From positions 1 through 64,000 of the forward strand of contig JAXMCI010000026.1 in NCBI GenBank assembly GCA_046349435.1: DNA of 64,000 nucleotides, written 5' to 3'. Below the pieces are notes generated by a model. The model was not told the origin of the DNA, searched no databases, and saw only the letters and a list, made by a program, of their open reading frames with translations. Numbering within the stretch: position 1 is the stretch's first letter; every line of letters begins with the position of its first letter. Source of the DNA: JAXMCI01 sp046349435. Its GTDB lineage: Bacteria; Pseudomonadota; Alphaproteobacteria; Dongiales; Dongiaceae. The translations under genes and the position numbers were made by a program. This document shows positions 18,143 to 25,450 of this stretch, in pieces.

Positions 18143-18175
18143 CGGCCTACCGCATGACGGCCTACCGCATGACGA
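18132..18175. repeat. 15-bp tandem triplication spanning two convergent gene ends
   Basis: CTACCGCATGACGGC begins at 18132, 18147 and 18162 (third copy ends after 13-14 bases). The plus-strand ligase stop (TGA 18140-18142) is in copy one. The minus-strand aldehyde dehydrogenase stop (CTA 18162-18164) is in copy three, and each copy encodes VMR-stop on the minus strand. This looks like slippage duplication of a shared gene end. Confidence 0.9.
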
Positions 18176-19646
18176 AGGGGTTGGTGAGCGGCGCGTCGGA
18201 GGTGTTGATCCACACCGTCTTGGCGCGGGTGTAGTCATAGACCGCCTGCAGGCCGCTCTCGCGGCCGTAGCCGGAATCCTTGTAGCCGCCGAACTCGGCG
18301 ATCGGCGACACCACCCGGTAGGTGTTGACCCAGACGATGCCGGCGCGCACCGCCTTGCTGACGCGCAGCGCCCGCGCGCCGTTGCGGGTGAAGATGCCGG
18401 CGGCGAGGCCATAGCGCGAATCGTTGGCCAGCCGGACGACCTCCTCCTCCTCCTTGAAGCGCAGCACGCTCAGCACCGGGCCGAACAGCTCGGTGCCGAC
18501 GACGCGCAGCGACTGGCGCGGGCACTCGATGATGGTCGGCTCGTAGAACCAGCCGCGGCCGATCTGCGGCGGGCGGCGGCCGCCGCTGAGCAGCCGGCCG
18601 CCCTCCTCCTGGGCGTGCGCCACCTCCTGCTCGATGCGCGACAGCTGCCCGAGCGTGGCGAGCGGCCCCATCTGGGTCTCCTCGGCGAGCGGGTCGCCGA
18701 TGCGGATGCCGGCCGCCATCGCGGTCATGCGCTGCAGGAACGTGTCGGCGATGCGCTCGTGCAGATAGAGGCGCGAGCCGGCGACGCAGCTCTGGCCGGT
18801 GGCGCCGAAGATGCCGGCCACCGAGCCGTTGACCGCGCTCTCGATGTCGGCGTCGTCGAAGACGATGAAGGGCGACTTGCCGCCGAGCTCGAGCGAGACC
18901 TGGGCGAAGTTCTCGGCCGAGTTCCGGATCACCTCGCGGGCCGAGCCGGGGCCGCCGGTGAAGCTGATGCGGTGGACCAGCGGGTGGCTGGTCAGCGCCC
19001 GGCCGCAGGGATCGCCGTGGCCGGTGACGATGTTGACGACGCCCGGCGGGAAGCCCGCCTGCTCGATCAGCCGGCCGAACTCGAGCAGCGCCGCCGAGGC
19101 GTGCTCGGAGGCCTTCAGCACCACCGTGTTGCCGGCCGCCAGCGCCGGGCCGATCTTCACCGCGACGAGGAAGAGCTGCGAGTTCCACGGCACCACCGCG
19201 GCGACCACGCCGAGCGGCTCGCGCAGCGTCATGGCGTGCATGTCGGGCTTGTCGATCGGCAGCGTCATGCCGTGGATCTTGTCGGCGCAGCCGGCATAGA
19301 ACTGGAAGAACTCGGCGATGTACTTCGCCTGCCAGCGGGTCTCCTTCAGCATCTTGCCGGTGTCGACCGTCTCGGTGCGGCCGAGGCCCTCCGACTGGTC
19401 GGCCAGCAGCTCGGCCAGCCGGCGCAGGTACCGGCCGCGCTGGGTCGGCAGCGCGCTCGCCCACGGCCCCTCGCTGAAGGCGCGGTAGGCCGCCCTGACG
19501 GCGCGGTCGACGTCGGCCGCGGTGGCCTCGGGGATCAGCGCCCAGGGCTCGCCGGTCGACGGGTTGACGCTCTCGAAGACGCGGCCGTCGCCGGCCTCGA
19601 CCCAGTCGCCGTCGATCAGCATCCGGTAGCGCGTCAGCTCCGACAT
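18162..19646 (-). CDS. NAD-dependent aldehyde dehydrogenase (betaine-aldehyde/trimethylaminobutyraldehyde type candidate)
   Basis: 494 residues from the ATG at 19646, chosen for its gaggag ribosome site; an in-frame ATG 21 bases upstream lacks one. ALDH hallmarks are present: PWNSQLFLVAVKIGPALAAGN, the catalytic Glu in LELGGKSP, the catalytic Cys in GQSCVAGSRLYL, ELFGPVLSV, and the C-terminal GGYKDSGYGRESG. It oxidises an aldehyde to the acid in the cytosol. Given the neighbours, 4-trimethylaminobutyraldehyde or betaine aldehyde are plausible substrates; this is inference. It is divergent from ridA across a promoter sharing a motif with the cdhC-like promoter. Confidence 0.85.
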   Translation of the reverse strand: MSELTRYRMLIDGDWVEAGDGRVFESVNPSTGEPWALIPEATAADVDRAVRAAYRAFSEGPWASALPTQRGRYLRRLAELLADQSEGLGRTETVDTGKMLKETRWQAKYIAEFFQFYAGCADKIHGMTLPIDKPDMHAMTLREPLGVVAAVVPWNSQLFLVAVKIGPALAAGNTVVLKASEHASAALLEFGRLIEQAGFPPGVVNIVTGHGDPCGRALTSHPLVHRISFTGGPGSAREVIRNSAENFAQVSLELGGKSPFIVFDDADIESAVNGSVAGIFGATGQSCVAGSRLYLHERIADTFLQRMTAMAAGIRIGDPLAEETQMGPLATLGQLSRIEQEVAHAQEEGGRLLSGGRRPPQIGRGWFYEPTIIECPRQSLRVVGTELFGPVLSVLRFKEEEEVVRLANDSRYGLAAGIFTRNGARALRVSKAVRAGIVWVNTYRVVSPIAEFGGYKDSGYGRESGLQAVYDYTRAKTVWINTSDAPLTNPFVMR

Positions 19647-19699
19647 CAGGCAGTCTCCTCGCGGCACAGCAGGGGATCAGGGTAGCGAGCGGGCGCCGG

Positions 19700-19722
19700 T
19701 GGCCAATGCGAGATTTTCGCCA
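19700..19722. promoter_or_regulatory. Candidate operator half-sites TGGCCAA...TTTTCGCCA
   Basis: In the 150-bp gap between divergent aldehyde dehydrogenase and ridA-like genes, TGGC at 19700 faces ATTTTCGCCA ending at 19722. The TTTTCGCCA half-site equals that in the palindromes at 9849-9913. This suggests one regulator controls both ends of the island. Evidence is only motif sharing. Confidence 0.35.
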
Positions 19723-19796
19723 GGGCATGGCGGATGCTCGACAACCAGACCGGCGCGCCCGATCCTAGCCTAGACGCCGTCGGAGGAAGGGACAAC

Positions 19797-20186
19797 ATGG
19801 CCGGCCAGCAGATCATCGGGGGACCTCTCGTCATCGGCGGGCGGACGCTGTCGCTGTCGCGCGCCATCCGCGCCGGCGACTTCGTCTTCCTCACCGGCCA
19901 GATCCCGTTCAACCCCGACGGCTCGGTGATGACCGCCGGCGGCATCGAGGACCAGACCCGCGCGGTGATCGAGGCGATCAAGGCGACGCTGGCCACCGCC
20001 GGCTGCGCGCTCGCCGACGTGGTCAAGTCGATGGTCTGGCTGCGCGACCGCGCCGACTTCCCCGGCTTCAACGCCGTCTACGGCGAATACTTCCCCGAGC
20101 GCCCGCCGACCCGCTCCGCGATCGTCAGCGACCTGCTGGTCGACGTCCGCGTCGAGATCGAGGTCGTCGCCTACCGGCCGCTCTAG
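19797..20186 (+). CDS. RidA family protein (YjgF/YER057c/UK114)
   Basis: 129 residues, normal for RidA. RidA proteins hydrolyse reactive enamine/imine intermediates, sparing PLP enzymes; sub-branches act in catabolic pathways. The family pattern is visible: AIRAGDFVFLTGQIPFNPDGS, the segment ALADVVKSMVWLRDRADFPGFNAVYGEYFP, PTRSAIVSDLLVDVRVEIEVVAY. The C-terminal catalytic Arg region is PPTRSAIV. The ATG at 19797 follows a strong cggaggaagg site. Divergent from the aldehyde dehydrogenase, it probably shares its regulation. Confidence 0.85.
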   Translation: MAGQQIIGGPLVIGGRTLSLSRAIRAGDFVFLTGQIPFNPDGSVMTAGGIEDQTRAVIEAIKATLATAGCALADVVKSMVWLRDRADFPGFNAVYGEYFPERPPTRSAIVSDLLVDVRVEIEVVAYRPL

Positions 20187-20214
20187 AGACGCCGGCCGTG
20201 GCACGCCTCCGCAT

Positions 20215-20505
20215 CGGCCTCCGCCATCCCTGGGTCACTGCCGGCCTTGCCCCTGGGCCGGACCCGGCAATCCAGGGACGCCGCAAGATGGATGCCCGGG
20301 TCAAGCCCGGGCATGACAACCGGGGAGCGGCCGGCGACGCGCAACCGGGTCGACGCATCGCCGCCTTCGCTCTCCCTGCGTCATTGCCTGGTCTGACCCG
20401 GCACTCCGCCTTCCGCTCTCCCCGCGTCATTGCCGGGCCTGATCCTGCAATCGGCCTTCGCTCCCCTTATGTCATTGCCGGGCTTGACCCGGCAATCCAG
20501 GGACG
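20215..20505. repeat. Array of REP-like palindromic elements in a gene-free gap
   Basis: The 343 bases between ridA and the next gene hold five related elements of the form TCATTGCCGGGCTTGACC followed by CGGCAATCC. They lie around 20232, 20289 (inverted), 20381, 20427 and 20472. The last three are in tandem with a period of 45-46 bases including a GCCTTCGCTCTCC-like linker. This is a dispersed alphaproteobacterial palindrome type; hairpins here may act as a transcription stop for ridA. No RNA gene or small ORF is convincing in the gap. Confidence 0.8.
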
Positions 20506-20529
20506 CGCGGGCGCAGCGTCGGGACCGGC

Positions 20530-21330
20530 GTGACCGTGGAGGTGGCGCGCGACGGCACCCGTTTCGCGGTCGACGGGAGGGCCGGGCCCTGGGTCGTGCT
20601 GGTGCACGGCCTCGGCCTCAACCGGCTGATGTGGCAGTGGCAGATCCCGGCGCTCGCCGGCCGCTATCGCGTGCTGTCCTACGACCTGCTCGGGCACGGG
20701 CAGTCGCCGCCGCCGGCCGGGCCGCCCTCGCTCTCGGCCTGGGCCGGCCAGCTCGGCGGGCTGCTCGACGAGCTCGGCCTCGACCGCGTCGGGCTGGTCG
20801 GGTTCTCGATCGGCGCGATGATCGCCCGGCGCTTCGCGCTCGACCGCGCCGACCGCCTCTGGGCGCTCGCCATCCTCAACTCGCCGCACCGCCGCGACGC
20901 AGTGGCCCGCCAGAAGGTGGTCGACCGCATGGAGCTGGCCCGCCGGGCCGGGCCGGCCGCCACCGTCGAGGGTGCGCTCGAGCGCTGGTTCACCGACGGC
21001 TTCCGGGCCGCCCGCCCGGAGGTCGCCGGCCAGGTGCGCGACTGGATCGCCGCCAACGACCCCGCCGTCTATCCCGCCTGCTACCGGGTGCTGGTGGAGG
21101 GGGTCGACGAGCTGTCGCCGCCCGACCCGGCCTGCCGCTGCCCGGTGCTTGTCATGACCGGGTCCGAGGATCACGGCAACCCGCCGGAGGCGAGCCGGGC
21201 GATCGCCGCCGGCATGCCGGGCGCCCGGCTGGTGATCGCGCCCGGCCTCAGGCACATGGGCCTGGTCGAGGCGCCGGAGATCTACAACAAGGAGCTGGCG
21301 GCACTGCTCGACGCCGCCGCGCCCCGATGA
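20530..21330 (+). CDS. Alpha/beta hydrolase (3-oxoadipate enol-lactonase-like fold)
   Basis: 266 residues from a GTG at 20530. The oxyanion loop is VLVHGLGLN, the nucleophile elbow is GFSIGAM (Ser), the late Asp is in MTGSEDHGNPP and the His in GLRHMGLVEAP; all triad parts are present. The layout is that of PcaD-like and AB-hydrolase_1 proteins. Substrate unknown. The AA-synth family gene follows 13 bases after, so the pair is an operon. No ribosome site of note is seen, so the start is moderately sure. Confidence 0.75.
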   Translation: MTVEVARDGTRFAVDGRAGPWVVLVHGLGLNRLMWQWQIPALAGRYRVLSYDLLGHGQSPPPAGPPSLSAWAGQLGGLLDELGLDRVGLVGFSIGAMIARRFALDRADRLWALAILNSPHRRDAVARQKVVDRMELARRAGPAATVEGALERWFTDGFRAARPEVAGQVRDWIAANDPAVYPACYRVLVEGVDELSPPDPACRCPVLVMTGSEDHGNPPEASRAIAAGMPGARLVIAPGLRHMGLVEAPEIYNKELAALLDAAAPR

Positions 21331-21343
21331 GGAGGAAGACAGG

Positions 21344-21946
21344 ATGGAATTGAAGATCCGCAAGCTGGTCACCTTCGAGGAGACCGTGCTGCTCGAGGGC
21401 GACAAGGCGGCCGAGCCGCCGCTGCGCCTGTTCGGCGTCGCGGCGGTGGTGCGCAATCCCTGGGCCGGGCGCGGCTACGTCGCCGACCTCTCGCCGGAGA
21501 TCCGCGCCTTCGCCCCGCAGCTCGGCCGCATGCTGACCGAGCGCATCGTCGCGCTGGCCGGCGGCGGCGACCGGATCGAGGCCTACGGCAAGGCGGCGGT
21601 GGCCGGGCTCGACTGCGAGCTGGAGCACGCCTCGGCGCTGATCCACACGCTCCACTACGGCAATTTCTACCGCAAGGCGGTGGGGGCGAAGAGCTATCTG
21701 GGCTTCACCAACACCCGCGGCCCGGCCAACGCCCAGATCACCGTCCCGCTGATGGACAAGAACGACACCGGCCGGCGCTCGCACTACCTGACGGTGCAGT
21801 TCTCGATCCCCGACGCGCCGGCCGACGACGAGCTGATCGCCGCCTTCGGCGGCTCGACCGGCGGCCGCCCGCATCACCGCATCGGCGACCGCTACAGCGA
21901 CCTCGCCACGCTCGGCGCCGACATCGAGAACCCGGCCGGGGTGTAG
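21344..21946 (+). CDS. Amino acid synthesis family protein (AA_synth, DUF1185)
   Basis: 200 residues with the DUF1185 pattern: KLVTFEETVLLEGDK, AAVVRNPWAGRGYVADL, KAAVAGLDCELEHASALIHTLHYGN, SYLGFTNTRGPANAQITVPLMDKNDTGRRSHYLT and PHHRIGDRYSDL. The family name comes from a structural report. The biochemical role is unsettled, though some members are found with amide/peptide hydrolases in catabolic clusters. A strong gaggagga ribosome site lies before ATG 21344. No export signal. Confidence 0.8.
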   Translation: MELKIRKLVTFEETVLLEGDKAAEPPLRLFGVAAVVRNPWAGRGYVADLSPEIRAFAPQLGRMLTERIVALAGGGDRIEAYGKAAVAGLDCELEHASALIHTLHYGNFYRKAVGAKSYLGFTNTRGPANAQITVPLMDKNDTGRRSHYLTVQFSIPDAPADDELIAAFGGSTGGRPHHRIGDRYSDLATLGADIENPAGV

Positions 21947-22030
21947 CCGCGCCCGGTCGCCGGCCTCACAGGAGGGAGTGCCGGCCCTAGTCGAGCGCCT
22001 GGCGGTCGCGGTGCGTCGCCGCGCGGTTCG

Positions 22031-23563
22031 TCACCGTCCCGAGAGGTGATCGGCCAGGCGCAGGGCCAGCGCGACGATGGTGAGGGTCGGGTTGCTCACC
22101 CCGCCGGTCGGGAAGACCGACGAGCCGGCGACGTAGAGATTGTCGATGCCGTGGACGCGGCAGCTCGGGTCGACGACGCCCTGGCGGGGATCGGCGTGCA
22201 TGCGCGTCGTCCCCATGTGATGGCAACCCCATCCCATCATGCCGCGCAGCATTGCCAGCTGCTGCGGGCTGCCGGGCGCCTGCGGGTCGGCCGCCGGCGC
22301 CAGCTGCGGACGGAAGTCCGGGCGGAACCAGACCCGGCCGATGCCGAGGCGCCCGGTCTCCAGGACCAGCAGACGCGCCGCCGTCGCGAAGCTGTGGCGC
22401 TCCATCTCGCCGAGCCGCCAGTCCAGGCGCAGCCGGCGCAGCCCGAACGCATCGCGGGCGTCGGCGAGCGTCAGCCGGCTGTCCGGGTCGGGCGCCTGCT
22501 CGGCCGTGCTGAACAGGATGGTCTGGCGGCGCTCCGCCGGCGGCGCGCCGCCGGCCAGCCGGGAGGCGAGGCTGCGCACGACCGTGTCCCAGGGAGCCAT
22601 GTCGGGCTCCTTCGCCAGGTCCCTCATGTACAGCGGATGGAAATCGACGTTCGTCGTGCGATGCGCCTGCTGCGCCGCGGCGCCGAGGCGGAAGGCCTCG
22701 CGCACCGTCCCCGCCGGGGTTTTCAGCGCGTGGTCGAAGCCGGGCGGCGCCGGCCGGGCGTAGATCAGCGCGCCCATCCGGATCTGCGGATGCTCCATGA
22801 AGAAGCGCCCGACCAGGCCGTGGCGGTTGCCGAGGCCGAGCGGCTGGTCCTCCGCGGCGGAGAGCAGCAGCAGGCGCGCGTTCTCCAGCCCGCCGCAGGC
22901 CAGCACGTAGCGGCGCGCCGCGAGCGCGAAGCGCAGCCCCGACAGCGTTCCGAGCCGCGCGATCGATACCGTCGCTCCGCCGCCCGCCGTCTCGAGAGTG
23001 AGCAGGCTGGCGTTGAGCAGAACGGTGATTCCCGGCGCCTGCGCCAGGCCGGCGCGGTACTTCTCGCCGAACCGCGTCGGCGGCGATGTCTGGTAGGCGG
23101 CGGTCTCGAGCGCGCCCGACCAGGCGACCGGCGGCGGCGCCGCATGGCGGAGGTCGTCGGCGGTAGGCCCGGAGGGCGGCAGCTCGCAGATCGGACGGGC
23201 CCGCTCGTAGAAGGGCTCCAGCGCGCCGCGGGCGAACGGCCAGCCGCTATGCGGCACCCAGGGCCGCTCGGCGAAGTCCAGCGGGTCGAGCGGCCGGCAG
23301 AGGCCGCTCCAGTGGTTGGTCGAGCCGCCGAAGTAGCGCAGGCGGGTCTCCGCCAGCCGGTAGCGGAGGCCGACCGATTCCCCGGCATAGAGCTCCTGCA
23401 CCGCGGGATCGAAGTCGAGCCCGCCGCTCTCCACCAGCGCGATGCGCTGCCCGCCGCCGGCGAGCGCCTGCGCCAGGGTGATGCCGGCGGCGCCGGCGCC
23501 GATGATGCAGAGATCGAACGCCAGGCGCTCGCCGTCGGGCAGGGTGCGGGCGTCGACGAGCAT
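22031..23563 (-). CDS. GMC-type FAD dehydrogenase (large subunit)
   Basis: 510 residues. The FAD-binding Rossmann motif IIGAGAAG is at residues 20-27, with FGGSTNHWSG downstream. The C-terminal domain has the catalytic His in GWGCHHMGTTRM and the Asn in GGVSNPTLTIVALALRLAD. Members of this branch (gluconate 2-, fructose-, sorbose-dehydrogenase large subunits) oxidise alcohols or sugars on the periplasmic side. The large subunit has no signal peptide and is thought to ride out with the Tat-bearing small subunit, encoded just upstream here. No cytochrome c subunit gene is next to it. Substrate unknown. Confidence 0.85.
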   Translation of the reverse strand: MLVDARTLPDGERLAFDLCIIGAGAAGITLAQALAGGGQRIALVESGGLDFDPAVQELYAGESVGLRYRLAETRLRYFGGSTNHWSGLCRPLDPLDFAERPWVPHSGWPFARGALEPFYERARPICELPPSGPTADDLRHAAPPPVAWSGALETAAYQTSPPTRFGEKYRAGLAQAPGITVLLNASLLTLETAGGGATVSIARLGTLSGLRFALAARRYVLACGGLENARLLLLSAAEDQPLGLGNRHGLVGRFFMEHPQIRMGALIYARPAPPGFDHALKTPAGTVREAFRLGAAAQQAHRTTNVDFHPLYMRDLAKEPDMAPWDTVVRSLASRLAGGAPPAERRQTILFSTAEQAPDPDSRLTLADARDAFGLRRLRLDWRLGEMERHSFATAARLLVLETGRLGIGRVWFRPDFRPQLAPAADPQAPGSPQQLAMLRGMMGWGCHHMGTTRMHADPRQGVVDPSCRVHGIDNLYVAGSSVFPTGGVSNPTLTIVALALRLADHLSGR

Positions 23564-23575
23564 GGCGCGAGACCG

Positions 23576-23967
23576 TCAGGTCGGCGCCGTGGCGAGGAAG
23601 GCGAGGATCCGGATCTCCGTCGGGGACAGCATCCAGCCCTCGACCATGACGGTTCGCGCGGCCTGGTAGTCGTCGCGGACCGCCTCGGCCAGCCGGCCGA
23701 TCAGGTCCGCGTCGCCGGCCGCGCCGCCGCCGGCGAGCGCTGACCGAGCAGCGCGCGCCAGCTCGGCGGATCCGCCCTCCCGGCGGCGGCGACCGCCGCG
23801 GGCCGGAGCGCCGGCGGCGCGCCGGCGATCTCGGGGAACAGCCCGGCCAGCCGCCGCGCCAGGACGGCGACCGGATCGGGCCGCAGCAGGGCATAGCCGG
23901 CCCCGGCCCCGGCCGCCGCCACCGCGGCTGCGCCCAGCAGCAGGTGCCGACGCGTCGGCTTCGCCAT
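23576..23967 (-). pseudogene. Small Tat-exported subunit of the GMC dehydrogenase, one frameshift
   Basis: About 130 residues if joined. The N-terminus MAKPTRRHLLLGAAAVAAAG is a twin-arginine signal. After a one-base loss near 23740 the second frame reads IGRLAEAVRDDYQAARTVMVEGWMLSPTEIRILAFLATAPT and stops at 23576. The C-terminal stretch DDYQAARTVMVEGWMLSPTE is the hallmark of gluconate-2-dehydrogenase subunit 3-like proteins and their kin. It ends 12 bases before the GMC subunit, a normal operon order. The frameshift is in a GC-rich run and may be a sequence error. Confidence 0.7.
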
Positions 23968-24005
23968 GCCCGGCCCTGCGGTCGCGGCGCGCCCCGGCCG
24001 GCGGC

Positions 24006-24530
24006 TCAGTGCGCGATGGTCGCCCGGAAGGTCACGTCGAAGCTGTAGGTGTTGTCGAAGAACTCCGCGGTCGCCGCGCTCTTGTAGCCGCCCTCCACGA
24101 CCGAGGCGTCGAGGACCGTCTTGGTGAAGACGTCGTCGCTGGAGATGCCGCTCGGCATCGCGCCCTTGAAGCCGTCATGGCGCCAGGCCGTCGAGACCGG
24201 CGTGCCGGAGGCGTCGATGGTGATCTCGAAGGCGTGCAGCTTGCCGGCCTTGGCCAGCGCGATCCGCGCGAACTCGTCGGCGAGCGCCGCGGCGTCGAGC
24301 GGCACGTCGCTGACGATCACCTGGGTGTCGGTGGTGCTCTTGTCGAAGAAGCCCGGCACCGCCCGGGCATAGGCATAGGCGACGGCGACCGTCTTGCCGT
24401 TCACCGTCAGCGTGCCCGCGGCCTTGCCGTCCGCCGGCGCGCCGGCCCGTCCGGCGGTCGCCGGCAGCAGGGTGGCGAGGACGCCGGCGGCGGCGAATGC
24501 GAGCACGGTGCGGCGGGTCGATGCGATCAT
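24006..24530 (-). CDS. Secreted protein of unknown function
   Basis: 174 residues. MIASTRRTVLAFAAAGVLATLLPATAGRAGA is an export signal with a twin Arg (Tat or Sec). The mature part is beta-rich with GTLTVNGKTVAVAYAYARAVPGFFDK and VIVSDVPLDAAALADEFARIA. I do not recognise a named domain. I chose the ATG at 24530, right before the signal sequence, over longer in-frame starts. It lies upstream of and on the same strand as the GMC pair, 38 bases away, and may be co-transcribed. Confidence 0.65.
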   Translation of the reverse strand: MIASTRRTVLAFAAAGVLATLLPATAGRAGAPADGKAAGTLTVNGKTVAVAYAYARAVPGFFDKSTTDTQVIVSDVPLDAAALADEFARIALAKAGKLHAFEITIDASGTPVSTAWRHDGFKGAMPSGISSDDVFTKTVLDASVVEGGYKSAATAEFFDNTYSFDVTFRATIAH

Positions 24531-24617
24531 GGTGCGGGGTATCCGGATTGAGGTGGCCAAGCTTTGCGGCCGGACTCCTAGCATCTTTGCCGCGGGCTGT
24601 CGCAGCACGGCTCAGCC

Positions 24618-25328
24618 TCAGCCCTCCTCGGGGTTGAGCGCCTCGTAGGCCCCCAGGGTGAAGCCGATATGCTCGTCGAGCAGCCGCAGCGCCGTCGCGC
24701 CGTCGCGCGCCAGCGCCGCCTCCATCAGGCGCGCGTGGTGCGCCAGGCTGGAGGCGTGCGAGAGGATGCGCTGGCGCGCCGCGTCGCCGCCATTGCCGTC
24801 CGGCCGCATCGCGCCGGCCAGCACCAGGATGCGATGGTGCCGGTGCAGCTGGTCGTGCACCTGGTCGAAGAAGCGCAGCAGCCAGGGGGATTCGCCGCCG
24901 CCGACCAGCGCGCGGTGGAACGCCTCGTGGCTCGCCTCCCAGCGCGAGAGCTCGGCCTCCGCCATGCGCAGCCGCAGCGGCCGGGCCCGCTTGAGCGCGT
25001 GGTGCGCCGCCACCACCCGCTGCTCCCAGGCCTGGTCGCCGCGCTCGATCGACTCGCGCAGCAGCGCCGGCTCGATGGCGCGGCGCGCCTTCTGCAGGTC
25101 GAGCAGCTCGGCCCCGGAGACGCCGGCGACGCGATAGCCGCGGTTCGGCGCGAAGGTCACCAGCCGCTCGCGCTCCAGCCGGGAGAGCGCCTCGCGCAGC
25201 GGCGTCCAGCCGAGGTCGTAGCGCTGCTTCAGCGACGCGATGGTCAGCGCATGGTGCGGCGCGAGGCGCGCATCCAGCAGATCGCGGCGCAGCAGGGCAT
25301 AGGCCTGCTCGGCTTTGGACACGCCCAA
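24618..25328 (-). CDS. GntR family transcriptional regulator (FCD subfamily, CsiR-like)
   Basis: 236 residues from a TTG at 25328 (a GTG two codons later is possible). The winged helix is residues about 5-70, with TIASLKQRYDLGWTPLREALSRLERERLV and GYRVAGVS; the FCD ligand domain follows, containing the metal-binding pattern ASHEAFHRALV and the late His residues in HHARLMEAAL. FCD regulators usually respond to carboxylates and repress neighbouring catabolic genes. It is divergent from the branched-chain-type ABC importer at 25451, the obvious target. Confidence 0.85.
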   Translation of the reverse strand: MGVSKAEQAYALLRRDLLDARLAPHHALTIASLKQRYDLGWTPLREALSRLERERLVTFAPNRGYRVAGVSGAELLDLQKARRAIEPALLRESIERGDQAWEQRVVAAHHALKRARPLRLRMAEAELSRWEASHEAFHRALVGGGESPWLLRFFDQVHDQLHRHHRILVLAGAMRPDGNGGDAARQRILSHASSLAHHARLMEAALARDGATALRLLDEHIGFTLGAYEALNPEEG

Positions 25329-25340
25329 TGGGTTCCCCGG

Positions 25341-25370
25341 GATTATATTTAATCGGTGCGATTATATATG
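25341..25370. promoter_or_regulatory. AT-rich promoter/operator between gntR-type gene and importer operon
   Basis: This is a striking AT-rich island in a GC-rich window. It contains GATTA-N4-TAATC (25341-25354), an inverted repeat, and GATTATAT repeated at 25341 and 25360 (19 bases apart). The placement just upstream of the regulator and about 80-110 bases before the binding-protein start fits an autoregulated divergent promoter. Inference from position and symmetry only. Confidence 0.45.
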
Positions 25371-25450
25371 ACGTTGCGGCTGTCGCGACCCCCTGTTAGC
25401 GTCAGGCCGACAGCGGCGGCCCCGGCGGGCCGGGCAACGGGGAGTGTTCC

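Noticed and set aside
20187..20529. CRISPR array or tRNA cluster in the repeat gap
   Set aside because: Repeat lengths and spacings are irregular, elements are self-palindromic, spacers are similar to each other, and there are no tRNA arms.
21987..22232. Small gene on the minus strand at the end of the GMC gene
   Set aside because: It is the GMC coding sequence read in another frame, Arg/Pro rich, with no ribosome site.
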